A DNA stretch of 64,000 bases, taken from positions 1 through 64,000 of the forward strand of contig NZ_BSEJ01000018.1 in NCBI RefSeq assembly GCF_027921765.1. Reading direction: 5' to 3'. Shown in pieces: positions 1 to 8,683 of this stretch. Under the pieces are notes generated by a model. It searched no databases and had not been told where the DNA came from. It worked only from the letters and a program-made list of their open reading frames with translations. Positions within the stretch are counted from its first letter, which is position 1. Each line of letters begins with the position of its first letter. The position numbers and the translations under genes are program-made. The stretch is from Microbacterium barkeri (GTDB taxonomy: Bacteria > Actinomycetota > Actinomycetes > Actinomycetales > Microbacteriaceae).

Positions 1-190
1 CGCCGGTGCCGCCGGTCCCGCCGCAGGTGCCGCCGGTGCAGCCGCCGCCGCAGGTGCCACGGCCGCCGCCGCAGCAGGTGCCGCAGCCGCAGCGGGCGTC
101 CCCGCCGCCGGCCCCGCGGCCCCAGCCGCAGGCCCCGCCGGACCACGCGAGGAACCGGCCGCGGGCGCGCCCCCGGCCGGAGCCGCGGCC
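1..190 (-). repeat. Ala/Pro low-complexity linker of DnaX
   Basis: GC-rich degenerate triplet repeats of GCC/GCG/CCG type encode an Ala-Pro-Gly linker in the 3' part of dnaX. It is part of the dnaX reading frame and not a separate gene. Such linkers between the ATPase and tau domains are common in actinobacterial DnaX. Confidence 0.7.
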
Positions 191-1290
191 GCACCGTGTG
201 TGAGGACGCGCGCGATCATGAGCTCGAGCTGGAGGCGAGGCGACGTCGCGCCGGTCATGCCGTCGAGGGCGGCGCTCACGATGTCGGCGGTGCGCGAGAG
301 GCGCTCCGCGCCGAAGCGCTCGGCCTGCTGCCCCATGCGCTCGAGCTCATCGGACGGGATGCCGCGCAGCACGGCGGACGCGCCGGCGCCCGTGGCCGCG
401 ATCACGATGAGGTCGCGAAGCCGCTCGAGCAGGTCGTCCACGAAGCGGCGGGGGTCCTGCCCCGTCTGCACGACGCGGTCGACCGCGCCGAACGCGGAGC
501 CCGCGTCGGCCAGCGCGAACGCGTCGACGACCTCGTCGAGGAGCTCGGCATGCGTGTAGCCCAGCAGCGCGACCGCGCGCTCGTAGGTCACGCTGTCGTT
601 CTCGGACCCCGCGATCAGCTGATCGAGGATCGACAGCGTGTCACGGGGAGAGCCTCCGCCCGCGCGCACGACGAGGGGCAGCACCCCCTGCGCCACTGCC
701 ACGCCCTCCTCGGCGCACAGCTTCTCGACGTACGCGAGCATCGCGGCCGGCGGCACCAGCCGGAAGGGGTAGTGATGCGTGCGCGAGCGGATGGTGCCGA
801 TCACCTTGTCGGGCTCGGTGGTCGCGAAGATGAACTTCACGTGCGCGGGCGGCTCCTCGACGAGCTTGAGCAGCGCGTTGAAGCCCTGCGGCGTGACCAT
901 ATGGGCCTCGTCGAGGATGAAGATCTTGAACCGGTCGCGTGCGGGGGCGAAGATCGCTCGCTCACGGAGGTCGCGCGCGTCGTCGACGCCGTTGTGGCTC
1001 GCGGCGTCGATCTCGACGACGTCGAGCGAGCCGCCGCCCGTCCGCGAGAGCTCGACGCAGCTGTCGCAGCGGCCGCACGGCGTGTCGGTCGGACCCTCTG
1101 CGCAGTTGAGGCAGCGCGCGAGGATGCGCGCCGAGGTCGTCTTGCCGCAGCCGCGGGGCCCCGAGAAGAGGTACGCGTGCCCGATGCGATCGCCGCGCAG
1201 CGCGGTCATGAGCGGATCCGTGACCTGCGCCTGGCCGATCATCTCCCCGAAGGTCTCCGGCCGGTAGCGGCGATACAAGGCGGTGGTCAC
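1..1290 (-). CDS. dnaX: DNA polymerase III subunit gamma/tau (3' end outside window)
   Basis: Clamp-loader ATPase of the replisome. The protein starts VTTALYRRYRPETFGEMIGQ, which is the classic DnaX N-terminus. It continues with a Walker A (SGPRGCGKTT, about residue 40), a four-cysteine zinc module (about residues 58-73), a DEAH Walker B followed by MVTPQGFNALLKLVEEPP, and the sensor segment FIFATTEPDKV. About 430 codons are visible. After about residue 365 the protein becomes an Ala/Pro/Gly-rich linker that runs off the window edge, so the tau end is missing. The GTG start at 1290 is chosen because a TAGGCT -10 box lies 6 nt upstream and no Shine-Dalgarno is seen, which fits a leaderless message. 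I am very sure of the identity; the true length is unknown. Confidence 0.95.
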   Translation of the reverse strand, partial: MTTALYRRYRPETFGEMIGQAQVTDPLMTALRGDRIGHAYLFSGPRGCGKTTSARILARCLNCAEGPTDTPCGRCDSCVELSRTGGGSLDVVEIDAASHNGVDDARDLRERAIFAPARDRFKIFILDEAHMVTPQGFNALLKLVEEPPAHVKFIFATTEPDKVIGTIRSRTHHYPFRLVPPAAMLAYVEKLCAEEGVAVAQGVLPLVVRAGGGSPRDTLSILDQLIAGSENDSVTYERAVALLGYTHAELLDEVVDAFALADAGSAFGAVDRVVQTGQDPRRFVDDLLERLRDLIVIAATGAGASAVLRGIPSDELERMGQQAERFGAERLSRTADIVSAALDGMTGATSPRLQLELMIARVLTHGAAAAPAGGAPAAGSSRGPAGPAAGAAGPAAGTPAAAAAPAAAAAVAPAAAAAPAAPAAGPAAPA

Positions 1291-1296
1291 GGATCC

Positions 1297-1302
1297 AGCC
1301 TA
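1297..1302 (-). promoter_or_regulatory. -10 box of leaderless dnaX
   Basis: TAGGCT read on the minus strand, 6 nt before the GTG start of dnaX. Transcription would begin at or next to the start codon. The spacing is the same as at thirteen other genes in this window. Confidence 0.6.
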
Positions 1303-1343
1303 CGGCTCCCCGCCGACATCGCGCTGTGACCCTCGATCGGCGC

Positions 1344-2333
1344 TCACGCCGCGAGGGCGGCCGCGATCGCGTCGTCGGCCATGCCGCGCGCGAGCAGCTC
1401 GGCGAGGAGGATGCGCGCCTGGCCCGCACGGAGCGTGCGCGCCATCGCGGCCCCCGCGACGACGAGGTCGTGACCGCCGCCTCCCCCGCCGTAGGTCGCG
1501 GCGAGCGCCCCCTCCGGCACACGGCTCGTGACCGCGACGCGCACGCCCTGATCGACGCAGCGGCGCACGCCCTCGACGATGGCCGGCGACGCGTTCCCCG
1601 AGCCGAGCGCCTCGAGCACCACGGCCCGTGCGCCGGCCGCCGCGCTCGCGCGCAGGTGCAGGTCGTCTCCGCCGGGGACGACCGCGACGACATCGACGCG
1701 GACACGCGCGACGCCGTCGTGCGCGCGTCGGGCCGTCGCGAGAGCGGGCGCCGCGAGAGCGGGCGCCGCGAGAACGGGCGCCCCGGAGGCGTCGCCGCTC
1801 CGTCGGAAGGCATCGGCGTCGTCGGTGCGCGCCTTAGACGCGCCCCACGCGGGGAGGACGCGCCCGCCGAACACGATGACGGCGCCGCCCGTCGCAGGGT
1901 GGCGCGGCGCGGCCGCCTCGCCCGACGCGATCGCGAGGGCCGCCGCGACGTTCGCCGGGCCATCCGACCGCGGATCGTCGGGCAGGAACTGCGCGCCGGT
2001 CAGCACGATCGGACGCGGGTCGGCTCCGCACTGCAGGCCGACGAGAAGCGCGGTCTCCTCGAGCGAGTCGGTGCCGTGGAGCACGACGACACCCGTCGTG
2101 TGCGGGTCGGCGAGCGCGTCGGCCACGGCGTCGGCGATCTCCTGCATGCGCGCGAGGTCGAGCGCGGCCGAGTCCTCCGCCATCAGATCGACCACGCGGA
2201 CGGGCGCTGACGCCCCGGCCGACGCCGTGATGGCGTCGCCGCCGAGCGCGGGCGCCGTGCCGCCCTCGGCTGACGGGCGGCTCGCGATGGTGCCGCCCGT
2301 CGCGACAACGACGACGGCCGGGGCGGGCGTCAC
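1344..2333 (-). CDS. ansA: L-asparaginase
   Basis: Hydrolyses asparagine to aspartate and ammonia. The 329-residue protein has both asparaginase signatures: VATGGTIAS near residue 10 with the first catalytic Thr, and VVLHGTDSLEETA near residue 85 with the second Thr-Asp pair. The family is usually 320-350 residues. The GTG start at 2333 overlaps the stop of the upstream permease in a GTGA arrangement, so the two are translationally coupled. With the aspartase across the divergent promoter this makes an asparagine-to-fumarate route. A 15-bp triplicated repeat (1738-1782) gives an LAAPA repeat in the middle of the protein. No signal peptide is seen, so it is probably cytoplasmic. Confidence 0.92.
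   Translation of the reverse strand: MTPAPAVVVVATGGTIASRPSAEGGTAPALGGDAITASAGASAPVRVVDLMAEDSAALDLARMQEIADAVADALADPHTTGVVVLHGTDSLEETALLVGLQCGADPRPIVLTGAQFLPDDPRSDGPANVAAALAIASGEAAAPRHPATGGAVIVFGGRVLPAWGASKARTDDADAFRRSGDASGAPVLAAPALAAPALATARRAHDGVARVRVDVVAVVPGGDDLHLRASAAAGARAVVLEALGSGNASPAIVEGVRRCVDQGVRVAVTSRVPEGALAATYGGGGGGHDLVVAGAAMARTLRAGQARILLAELLARGMADDAIAAALAA
1738..1782. repeat. Three 15-bp tandem repeats inside ansA
   Basis: Two identical copies of gcgagagcgggcgcc and one with a single change, in frame with ansA. They encode three Leu-Ala-Ala-Pro-Ala type pentapeptides on the minus strand. Slippage here would change the protein by 5 residues without a frameshift. Confidence 0.8.
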
Positions 2334-3823
2334 TCGGCCCGTCCCGAGCGGGTCGCGGTCGCGCGGTGCGCGAGCGCGGCGAGCGTGCCCGTCCGCTCGG
2401 CCGTGAGCGCCCGGATGCGGTCGCGCGAGAGGAACCAGCCCGCGATGAGCGCCGGCACGATGAGGACGAGCGACGCGACCGTGGCGCTGCCGATCGGATA
2501 GTCGAGGGCCATGAGCACGACGACGGCGCCGAGGAAGACGAGCGTCGCGTAGCCCGTGTAGGGGGCGCCGGGCATCCGGAACGCGGGGCGCTCGAGCGCG
2601 CCGCGCTCGGCGAGGCTGCGCAGCTTCAGCTGGCAGAGGACGATGACCGCCCACGCGCTGATGATTCCGAGCGCCGAGACGTTGAGCGCGATCTCGAACG
2701 CCTGCTCGGGCACGACCGCGTTGAGCGCCACCCCGATCGCGGTGACGACGGCCGTGACGGCGATCCCCATGTAGGGCACGCCCGCGCGGTTCATGCGGGC
2801 GAGCGCGGCGGGAGCCGAGCCCGAGACCGCCATCGAGTGGAGGATGCGCCCGGTCGAGTAGAGACCGGCGTTGAGCGACGAGAGCACCGCCGTGAGCACG
2901 ACGAGGTTCATGATGATGTCCGCGCCCTCGACGCCGATCGCGCCGAAGAACGTCACGAACGGGCTCTCGCCCGCGGCGTACGACGTGGTCGGCATGAGCA
3001 GCGTGAACAGGAGCACCGAGCCCACGTAGAAGACGACGAGGCGGAACACCACCGTGCGGATGGCCTTCGGCATGACGGTGCGGGCATCCTGGGTCTCCCC
3101 CGCGGCGGTGCCGACGAGCTCGATCGAGGCGTATGCGAAGACGACGCCCTGGATGACGATGAAGGCGGCGAGCACGCCGTTCGGGAAGACGCCGCCGTTG
3201 TCGGCGATGAGGTGGAACCCCGGCGCGACGCCGTCGACCGGCGTGCCGGTCACGACGAAGAAGACGCCGACGACGAGGAACGCGACGAGCGCGAGCACCT
3301 TCACGAGCGCGAACCAGAACTCGAGCTCGCCGAACACCTTCACGGACAGCAGGTTCATGCCGAGCACGAGCACAAGCGCCACGAGCGCGAACACCCACTG
3401 GTCGATCGCCGCGAGCCACGCGACGTACTGCTTGAAGAAGTTCATGTAGAGGGCGACGGCCGTGACGTCGGCGACCGAGGTCATCGCCCAGTTCAGCCAG
3501 TACATCCAGCCGGCGAAGAACGCCATCTTCTCGCCGTAGAACTCGCGCGCGTACGACACGAAGGAGCCGCTCGACGGACGGTGCACGATGAGCTCGCCGA
3601 GGGCACGCAGCACGAGGAACGCGAAGAACGCGCAGACGGCGTACACGACGACGAGGGCCGGACCGGCGCTCTCGAGCCGGCCGCCGGCTCCCATGAACAG
3701 GCCGGTGCCGATCGCGCCGCCGATGGCGATCATCTGGATCTGGCGGGGACGGAGCGCCTTGCGGAATCCGGACTGCTCGTCGGGGAGCGACGAGGGGGCG
3801 GAATCGGGGGTCTGGGTCGACAC
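2330..3823 (-). CDS. ansP: Amino-acid permease, probably L-asparagine permease
   Basis: APC-superfamily proton-coupled importer of 497 residues with about 12 membrane helices. The N-terminus RPRQIQMIAIGGAIGTGLF is the conserved first helix of the amino-acid/GABA permease family. GWMYWLNWAMTSVADVTAVA is close to the matching helix of AnsP. The GTG start at 3823 is preferred over longer options because GAAGG lies 8 nt upstream. It sits in an operon with asparaginase (4-nt overlap), and aspartase is transcribed divergently, so asparagine is the likely substrate. GABA or another neutral amino acid cannot be excluded from sequence alone. Confidence 0.88.
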   Translation of the reverse strand: MSTQTPDSAPSSLPDEQSGFRKALRPRQIQMIAIGGAIGTGLFMGAGGRLESAGPALVVVYAVCAFFAFLVLRALGELIVHRPSSGSFVSYAREFYGEKMAFFAGWMYWLNWAMTSVADVTAVALYMNFFKQYVAWLAAIDQWVFALVALVLVLGMNLLSVKVFGELEFWFALVKVLALVAFLVVGVFFVVTGTPVDGVAPGFHLIADNGGVFPNGVLAAFIVIQGVVFAYASIELVGTAAGETQDARTVMPKAIRTVVFRLVVFYVGSVLLFTLLMPTTSYAAGESPFVTFFGAIGVEGADIIMNLVVLTAVLSSLNAGLYSTGRILHSMAVSGSAPAALARMNRAGVPYMGIAVTAVVTAIGVALNAVVPEQAFEIALNVSALGIISAWAVIVLCQLKLRSLAERGALERPAFRMPGAPYTGYATLVFLGAVVVLMALDYPIGSATVASLVLIVPALIAGWFLSRDRIRALTAERTGTLAALAHRATATRSGRAE

Positions 3824-3864
3824 GGTGTCTGCCTTCGGTCGGGCGGCGACGTTGCCGCGGAATC

Positions 3865-3877
3865 TGGCTAGCTGCCA
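3865..3877. promoter_or_regulatory. Palindrome between ansP and aspA (candidate operator)
   Basis: TGGC-N5-GCCA, centred on TAGCT, in the 162-bp divergent promoter region of ansP and aspA. A related TAGCT-centred CTG...CAG element lies at 3941-3955. The GntR/FCD protein encoded at 5349-6053 is the obvious candidate binder, but that link is inferred from proximity only. Confidence 0.35.
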
Positions 3878-3985
3878 AACAGCTTGCGACATCCGACCAC
3901 GCGAGCCGTGAGATGTCAAGTCGGAAGTCCGAAAATCTGTCTGGTAGCTTTACAGGCACGTTCCGCCTCAAGGAAGAGAGCAGTG

Positions 3986-5383
3986 ATGACGAAGACGCGC
4001 AGCGAGCACGACCTCCTCGGCGACCTCGAGGTCCCGGCAGACGCCTACTGGGGCGTCCACACGGCCCGGGCGGTCGCCAACTTCCCCGTCACGGGCACGC
4101 CGATCGGACGATTCCCGTTCCTCGTGCGCGGGCTCGCGGCCGTCAAGCAGGCCGCGGCGCTCGCCAACCGCGATCTCGGCCTGCTCGACGCCGCCCGGTG
4201 CGACGCGATCACGGCCGCGTGCGCGGAGATCCGCGCGGGCGCTCTCCACGACCAGTTCGTCGTCGACCTCATCCAGGGCGGAGCCGGCACGTCGACGAAC
4301 ATGAATGCGAACGAGGTCATCGCCAACCGCGCGCTCGAGCTGCTCGGGCACGAGAAGGGCGACTACGCGCGTCTGCACCCCAACGACCACGTCAACATGA
4401 GCCAGTCGACCAACGACGTCTACCCCACCGCGATCAACGCGGCGCTCACGGAGGCGGTCGACGAGCTCGAGGCGGCGATGGCGCACCTCGAGGCGGCGTT
4501 CGCGCGGAAGGCCGCGCAGTTCGCCGCGCATCTCAAGGTCGGCCGCACGCAGCTGCAGGACGCGGTGCCCATGACCCTCGGGCAGGAGTTCGGGGCGTTC
4601 GCCGTCATGCTCGGCGAGGACAGGGCGCGGCTGCGGGAGTCGGCCGCGCTCCTGCTCGAGGTGAACCTGGGCGCCACCGCGATCGGCACGGGCCTCAACG
4701 CCCCCGCAGGCTACGCCGCCCGCGCCTGCGCGCACCTCGCCGAGCTCACGGGGCGCCCGTTCGTCACCGCCGCCGACCTCGTCGAGGCGACGCAGGATCC
4801 CGGCGCGTTCGTGCACGTCTCCGGGGTGCTCAAGCGCATCGCGATCAAGCTCTCCAAGACGTGCAACGACCTGCGCCTGCTGTCGTCCGGTCCGCGCGCG
4901 GGGCTCGGCGAGATCTCGCTGCCCGCCGTGCAGGCCGGCTCGAGCATCATGCCCGGCAAGGTGAATCCGGTCATCCCCGAGATGGTCACGCAGGTGGCGT
5001 ACACCGTGATCGCCGACGACCTCGCCGTGACGCTCGCCGCGGAGGCGGGCCAGCTGCAGCTCAACGCCTTCGAGCCGGTGATCGCGCGCGCCCTCTCGCA
5101 GAGCTTCGCGCATCTCACGGCGGCGTGCCGGCTCCTGGCCGACCGCTGCGTCGACGGCATCGAGGCGCACCCCGAGATCATGGCGGAGCGCGTCGCGTCG
5201 TCGATCGGCCTCGCGACCGCGCTCAACCCGCTGCTCGGCTACCGGATGGCCACCGAGATCGCGCAGGAGGCGCTGCGGACGGGCCGATCCGTTCCGGATG
5301 TCGCGCTCGAGCGCGGGCTGCTCACGCCCGACGAGGTGCGCGCCGCGCTCAGCCCCGAGCGGCTGGTCGTGTCAGGGGGATGA
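3986..5383 (+). CDS. aspA: Aspartate ammonia-lyase
   Basis: Converts L-aspartate to fumarate and ammonia. The 465-residue protein belongs to the fumarase C/aspartase superfamily. The flexible-loop signature GSSIMPGKVNPVIPE is at residues 318-332 and includes the catalytic Ser at 319, matching the position in known aspartases. NMSQSTNDVYPTA and GRTQLQDAVPMTLGQEF are the other two active-site segments. The ATG at 3986 has AGGAAGAG about 7 nt upstream. It is divergent from ansP-ansA and completes asparagine degradation into the TCA cycle. The 3' end overlaps the convergent regulator gene by 35 bp. Fumarase C is the alternative call, but the divergent asparagine genes favour aspartase. Confidence 0.93.
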   Translation: MTKTRSEHDLLGDLEVPADAYWGVHTARAVANFPVTGTPIGRFPFLVRGLAAVKQAAALANRDLGLLDAARCDAITAACAEIRAGALHDQFVVDLIQGGAGTSTNMNANEVIANRALELLGHEKGDYARLHPNDHVNMSQSTNDVYPTAINAALTEAVDELEAAMAHLEAAFARKAAQFAAHLKVGRTQLQDAVPMTLGQEFGAFAVMLGEDRARLRESAALLLEVNLGATAIGTGLNAPAGYAARACAHLAELTGRPFVTAADLVEATQDPGAFVHVSGVLKRIAIKLSKTCNDLRLLSSGPRAGLGEISLPAVQAGSSIMPGKVNPVIPEMVTQVAYTVIADDLAVTLAAEAGQLQLNAFEPVIARALSQSFAHLTAACRLLADRCVDGIEAHPEIMAERVASSIGLATALNPLLGYRMATEIAQEALRTGRSVPDVALERGLLTPDEVRAALSPERLVVSGG

Positions 5384-6053
5384 CGACGCGCTCGACCTCG
5401 CCGAGGTGCGCGCGCATGGCCTCGCGGGCCTCGATGGGCGAGCCGACCGCGATCGCCTCGGCGATCCGCCGGTGCTCGCGACCGGAGGGCTCCTGGCGCG
5501 ACGCGACGAGGTTCACGACCTGCGACTGACGCGAGAGGGCATCGCGGATGTCGGAGACGGCCTTCGCGAAGACCGCGTTCCCCGACGCCTGCGCGACGAG
5601 GGAGTGGAAGCGGGTGTCCAGCGCGACCCACTCCTGGGGGTCGTCGCACCCGTCCATCGCGTCGCACAGGGCGGTGAGCTCGTCGCGCTGCTCGTCCGTC
5701 CGGCGCTCGGCGGCGAGCCCCGCCGCGGGGACCTCGATGTGCGGGCGCGCCTCCATGAGGTCGCGCGCGGAGAACTCGCCGTACACGGTGGCCGGATCGA
5801 TCCGGTCCGCCGTCACGTACGTGCCGCTGCCGGTGCGCGTCTGGGTGAGCCCGAGGGTCTGCAGCGAGCGCAGCGCCTCGCGGATGACCGGCCGGCTCAC
5901 GGCGTACCGCTCCGCGAGCAGCGCCTCCGACGGCAGTCGCGTGCCGACCGCGAGCGCCCCCGAGGTGATCGCGCCGCGCAGGTCCTCGATCACGGACTCC
6001 GCGACGCTGCGGCGCACGACGGGCGCGGGGCGCGAGGTCCATTCGTCGGGCAT
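5349..6053 (-). CDS. GntR-family (FCD subgroup) transcriptional regulator
   Basis: An N-terminal winged helix (SVAESVIEDLRGAITSGALAV, then RLPSEALLAERYAVSRPVIREALRSLQTLGL and a TRTGSGTYV wing) is followed by an all-helical FCD effector domain. The FCD metal ligands are visible as D-x3-H (DTRFH) and later H residues (REHRRI, MRAHL). FCD regulators usually sense small carboxylic acids. About 234 residues from the ATG at 6053; a TTG at 6089 would add 12. The gene converges on aspA with overlapping ends and lies just downstream of the GH65 gene on the same strand. It may control the asparagine genes or the GH65 genes; the sequence does not decide. Confidence 0.88.
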   Translation of the reverse strand: MPDEWTSRPAPVVRRSVAESVIEDLRGAITSGALAVGTRLPSEALLAERYAVSRPVIREALRSLQTLGLTQTRTGSGTYVTADRIDPATVYGEFSARDLMEARPHIEVPAAGLAAERRTDEQRDELTALCDAMDGCDDPQEWVALDTRFHSLVAQASGNAVFAKAVSDIRDALSRQSQVVNLVASRQEPSGREHRRIAEAIAVGSPIEAREAMRAHLGEVERVVIPLTRPAARG

Positions 6054-6117
6054 GCCCTCCACTGTCTGCGCCCGGCCGCGCAAAGTCAAACCGTGCGCGG
6101 CCGGGCGCGGACGACGC

Positions 6118-8637
6118 TCAATCGAGCGTGCGCGGGTCGGTCGAGCGCTCCACGAGGTCGTCGGCCACGATCGGGATGGCCGTGGTGACCGGCGGCAGGG
6201 TCGGCTCGAGCTGCGAGCCGTCCTCGCGGTGCATCGACGAGTACTTGCGCATGGTCGGGCGCCCGGGGCGCACGGGCCCCTGATCGGCGAGCGGCACGAT
6301 GGCCGGCGCGGACGCGCTCGCGGTGTGGGACACGCCGCGCACCGTGAACGTCACGGGGTCGCCCGAGCGGACCGACACCCGCATCTCGTCGCGCCGGATC
6401 GAGACGTCCAGCTGCGAGCCCTGCCACGCGAGGGCGTACTGCAGCTCGGGCCAGTCGCGCGGGAGGCGCGGGTCGAAGCTGAGCTCGCCGTCGTGGTCGC
6501 GCATGCCGCCGAAGCCCGCCACGAGCGCCGTCCACACGCCGCCCGCCGACGCCACGTGCACGCCGTCGGACGTGTTGCCGTGCATGTTGGCGAGGTCGAC
6601 GAACAGCGCGTGCTCGAAGTACTCGAGCGCGAGGTCCTGGTACCCGACCTCGGCCGCGAGGATCGACTGCACGACGGCCGACAGCGTCGAATCGCCCGTC
6701 GTGAGCGGGTCGTAGTACTCGAAGTCGGCGAGCTTCTCCTCGTCGGTGAAGTGGTTGCCCTGCAGGTAGAGGGCGAGCACGACGTCCGCCTGCTTGAGCA
6801 CCTGGAACCGGTAGATGACGAGCGGATGGAAGTGCAGCAGCAGCGGGCGCTGCTCGCGCGGAGTGTGCTCGAGGTCCCACACCTCGCGCTCGAGGAACAG
6901 GGAGTCCTGCGGGTTGATGCCGAGCTTCTCGTTGTACGGGATGTACATCGCGTCGGCCGCGCGCTCCCAGGCCTCCGGCTCGCCCGGATCGAGCTGCACG
7001 CGGTCGACGAGGTCGCGGTACGCGCGCCCGGACTTCTCGGCCATCGTGCGGACGACCCGCGCCGCGGCACGGAGGTTGAAGCGGGCCATCACGTTCGTGA
7101 AGAGGTTGTCGTTGACGACGGTCGTGTACTCGTCGGGCCCCGTCACGCCGTGGATGTGGAAGCTCTCCTCGCCCTCGTTCTGCCGCCAGAACCCGAGCGT
7201 CGTCCACATCCGCGCGGTCTCGACGAGGACATCCGCGCCCTCGCGCGCCATGAAGTCGACGTCGCCCGTCGCGCGGACGTAGCGCACGAGCGCGAAGGCG
7301 ATGTCGGCGTTGATGTGGTACTGCGCGGTGCCGGCCGCGTAGTAGGCCGACGCCTCCTCGCCGTTGATCGTGCGCCACGGGTAGAGGGCGCCCGCCTCGC
7401 TCATCTTCGCGGCGCGTCGACGCGCCGCGGGGAGCATCTTCGTGCGCATGCGCATGGCGTTGCGCGCCCAGAGCGGCGTCGTGTACGCGAGGAACGGGAG
7501 GATGTAGATCTCCGTGTCCCAGAAGTAGTGGCCGCTGTAGCCCGAGCCGGTGACGCCCTTGGCCGGCACGCCCCATCCGTCCGCGCGCGCCGCCGCCATG
7601 GCGAGCTGGATGAGGCACCAGCGCGTCGCCTGCTGCAGGTCGTCGTGGCCGACGATGCGGACATCCGACCGGTCCCAGAACCCCGTCATCCAGCGACGCT
7701 GCGCCTCGAAGACCGAGGCCGCGCCCGCCGCGAGCACGCGGTCGAGCGTGCGCCGGCAGCGGTCGATGAGCTCGCCCGTCGGCACGCTGCGCGACGTGTG
7801 GTAGCTGATCGTCTTGGTGACGGTCACGGGCACGCCGGCCTTCGCCTCGACGCGGAAGACGTTCTTCGCGATGTCGGGCTCGATGAGCGCGCGGTGCACG
7901 TGCGGGTTCTCGGTCTCGATGACGTGGTCGGCGACGACCGCGAGCGACATGCCGGAAGACGCCGTGCGATACGACAGCGCGGTGCGCGTGCCGTCCTGCC
8001 AGTGCTCCTGCGGCATGAGCACGCGCTCCGCTTCGATGCGCTCGGCGCGGCGCGGGTCGACGGTCGCGCCCGGCGCGTGCGGGTGGCCCCCGTACACGTC
8101 CTGCCCGTCCTGCCGGTTGATGAGCTGGCAGTTGATGACGACCGGAGCGTCCGCGTTGCGGACCGTGACGGTCATCCGCTCGATCGCGAGGTGCCGGTCC
8201 TCGAACGGCACGAGGCGCTCCGACTCGAGGAGCACCTCCTTGCCCGACGGCGTGACCCACAGCAGACGGCGCCGCAGGACCCCGTCGCGGAAGTCGAGCG
8301 AGCGCTCGTACTCGCGCACGTCCGCGAGGTCGAGCGAGAGGGGCTCGTCGTCGACGTAGACGCGCATGACCTTCGGGTCGGGCACGTTGACGATCGTCTG
8401 CCCCACCTCGGCGAAGCCGTAGGCGCTCTCGGCGTGACGGATCGGCCACGTCTCGTGGAAGCCGTTGATGAACGTGCCGTGCTCGTGCGCGTGGCGGCCC
8501 TCGGGGTAGTTCCCGCGCAGCCCGAGGAAGCCGTTCCCGACGGCGAACAGGGTCTCGGTGACACCCGCGTCCTCCTCGGAGTAGCGGGTCTCGACGAGGC
8601 GCCAGGGGTCGACGGGAAAGCGGTCGCGATCGATCAT
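6118..8637 (-). CDS. Glycoside hydrolase family 65 disaccharide phosphorylase
   Basis: Phosphorolysis of an alpha-glucosyl disaccharide (trehalose, maltose, kojibiose or nigerose type) to beta-glucose 1-phosphate and glucose. The 839-residue length is typical for GH65. The N-terminal beta-sandwich (about 1-270) begins ETLFAVGNGFLGLRGNYPEG. The catalytic (alpha/alpha)6 barrel carries the YFWDTEIYILPF motif and HGVTGPDEYTTVVNDN, in which the Glu near residue 500 is the general acid. The next gene downstream is a beta-phosphoglucomutase, which uses exactly this product. Sequence alone does not fix the disaccharide. The start has GGAG 8 nt upstream. Confidence 0.9.
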   Translation of the reverse strand: MIDRDRFPVDPWRLVETRYSEEDAGVTETLFAVGNGFLGLRGNYPEGRHAHEHGTFINGFHETWPIRHAESAYGFAEVGQTIVNVPDPKVMRVYVDDEPLSLDLADVREYERSLDFRDGVLRRRLLWVTPSGKEVLLESERLVPFEDRHLAIERMTVTVRNADAPVVINCQLINRQDGQDVYGGHPHAPGATVDPRRAERIEAERVLMPQEHWQDGTRTALSYRTASSGMSLAVVADHVIETENPHVHRALIEPDIAKNVFRVEAKAGVPVTVTKTISYHTSRSVPTGELIDRCRRTLDRVLAAGAASVFEAQRRWMTGFWDRSDVRIVGHDDLQQATRWCLIQLAMAAARADGWGVPAKGVTGSGYSGHYFWDTEIYILPFLAYTTPLWARNAMRMRTKMLPAARRRAAKMSEAGALYPWRTINGEEASAYYAAGTAQYHINADIAFALVRYVRATGDVDFMAREGADVLVETARMWTTLGFWRQNEGEESFHIHGVTGPDEYTTVVNDNLFTNVMARFNLRAAARVVRTMAEKSGRAYRDLVDRVQLDPGEPEAWERAADAMYIPYNEKLGINPQDSLFLEREVWDLEHTPREQRPLLLHFHPLVIYRFQVLKQADVVLALYLQGNHFTDEEKLADFEYYDPLTTGDSTLSAVVQSILAAEVGYQDLALEYFEHALFVDLANMHGNTSDGVHVASAGGVWTALVAGFGGMRDHDGELSFDPRLPRDWPELQYALAWQGSQLDVSIRRDEMRVSVRSGDPVTFTVRGVSHTASASAPAIVPLADQGPVRPGRPTMRKYSSMHREDGSQLEPTLPPVTTAIPIVADDLVERSTDPRTLD

Positions 8638-8683
8638 GCGTGTGCTCCGGATGGTCGGGTGCCGGATGGACGGAGGGCGGAGG

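Noticed and set aside
1..203. Pro-rich plus-strand frame at the window start
   Set aside because: It is antisense to the Ala/Pro linker of dnaX, whose frame continues unbroken.
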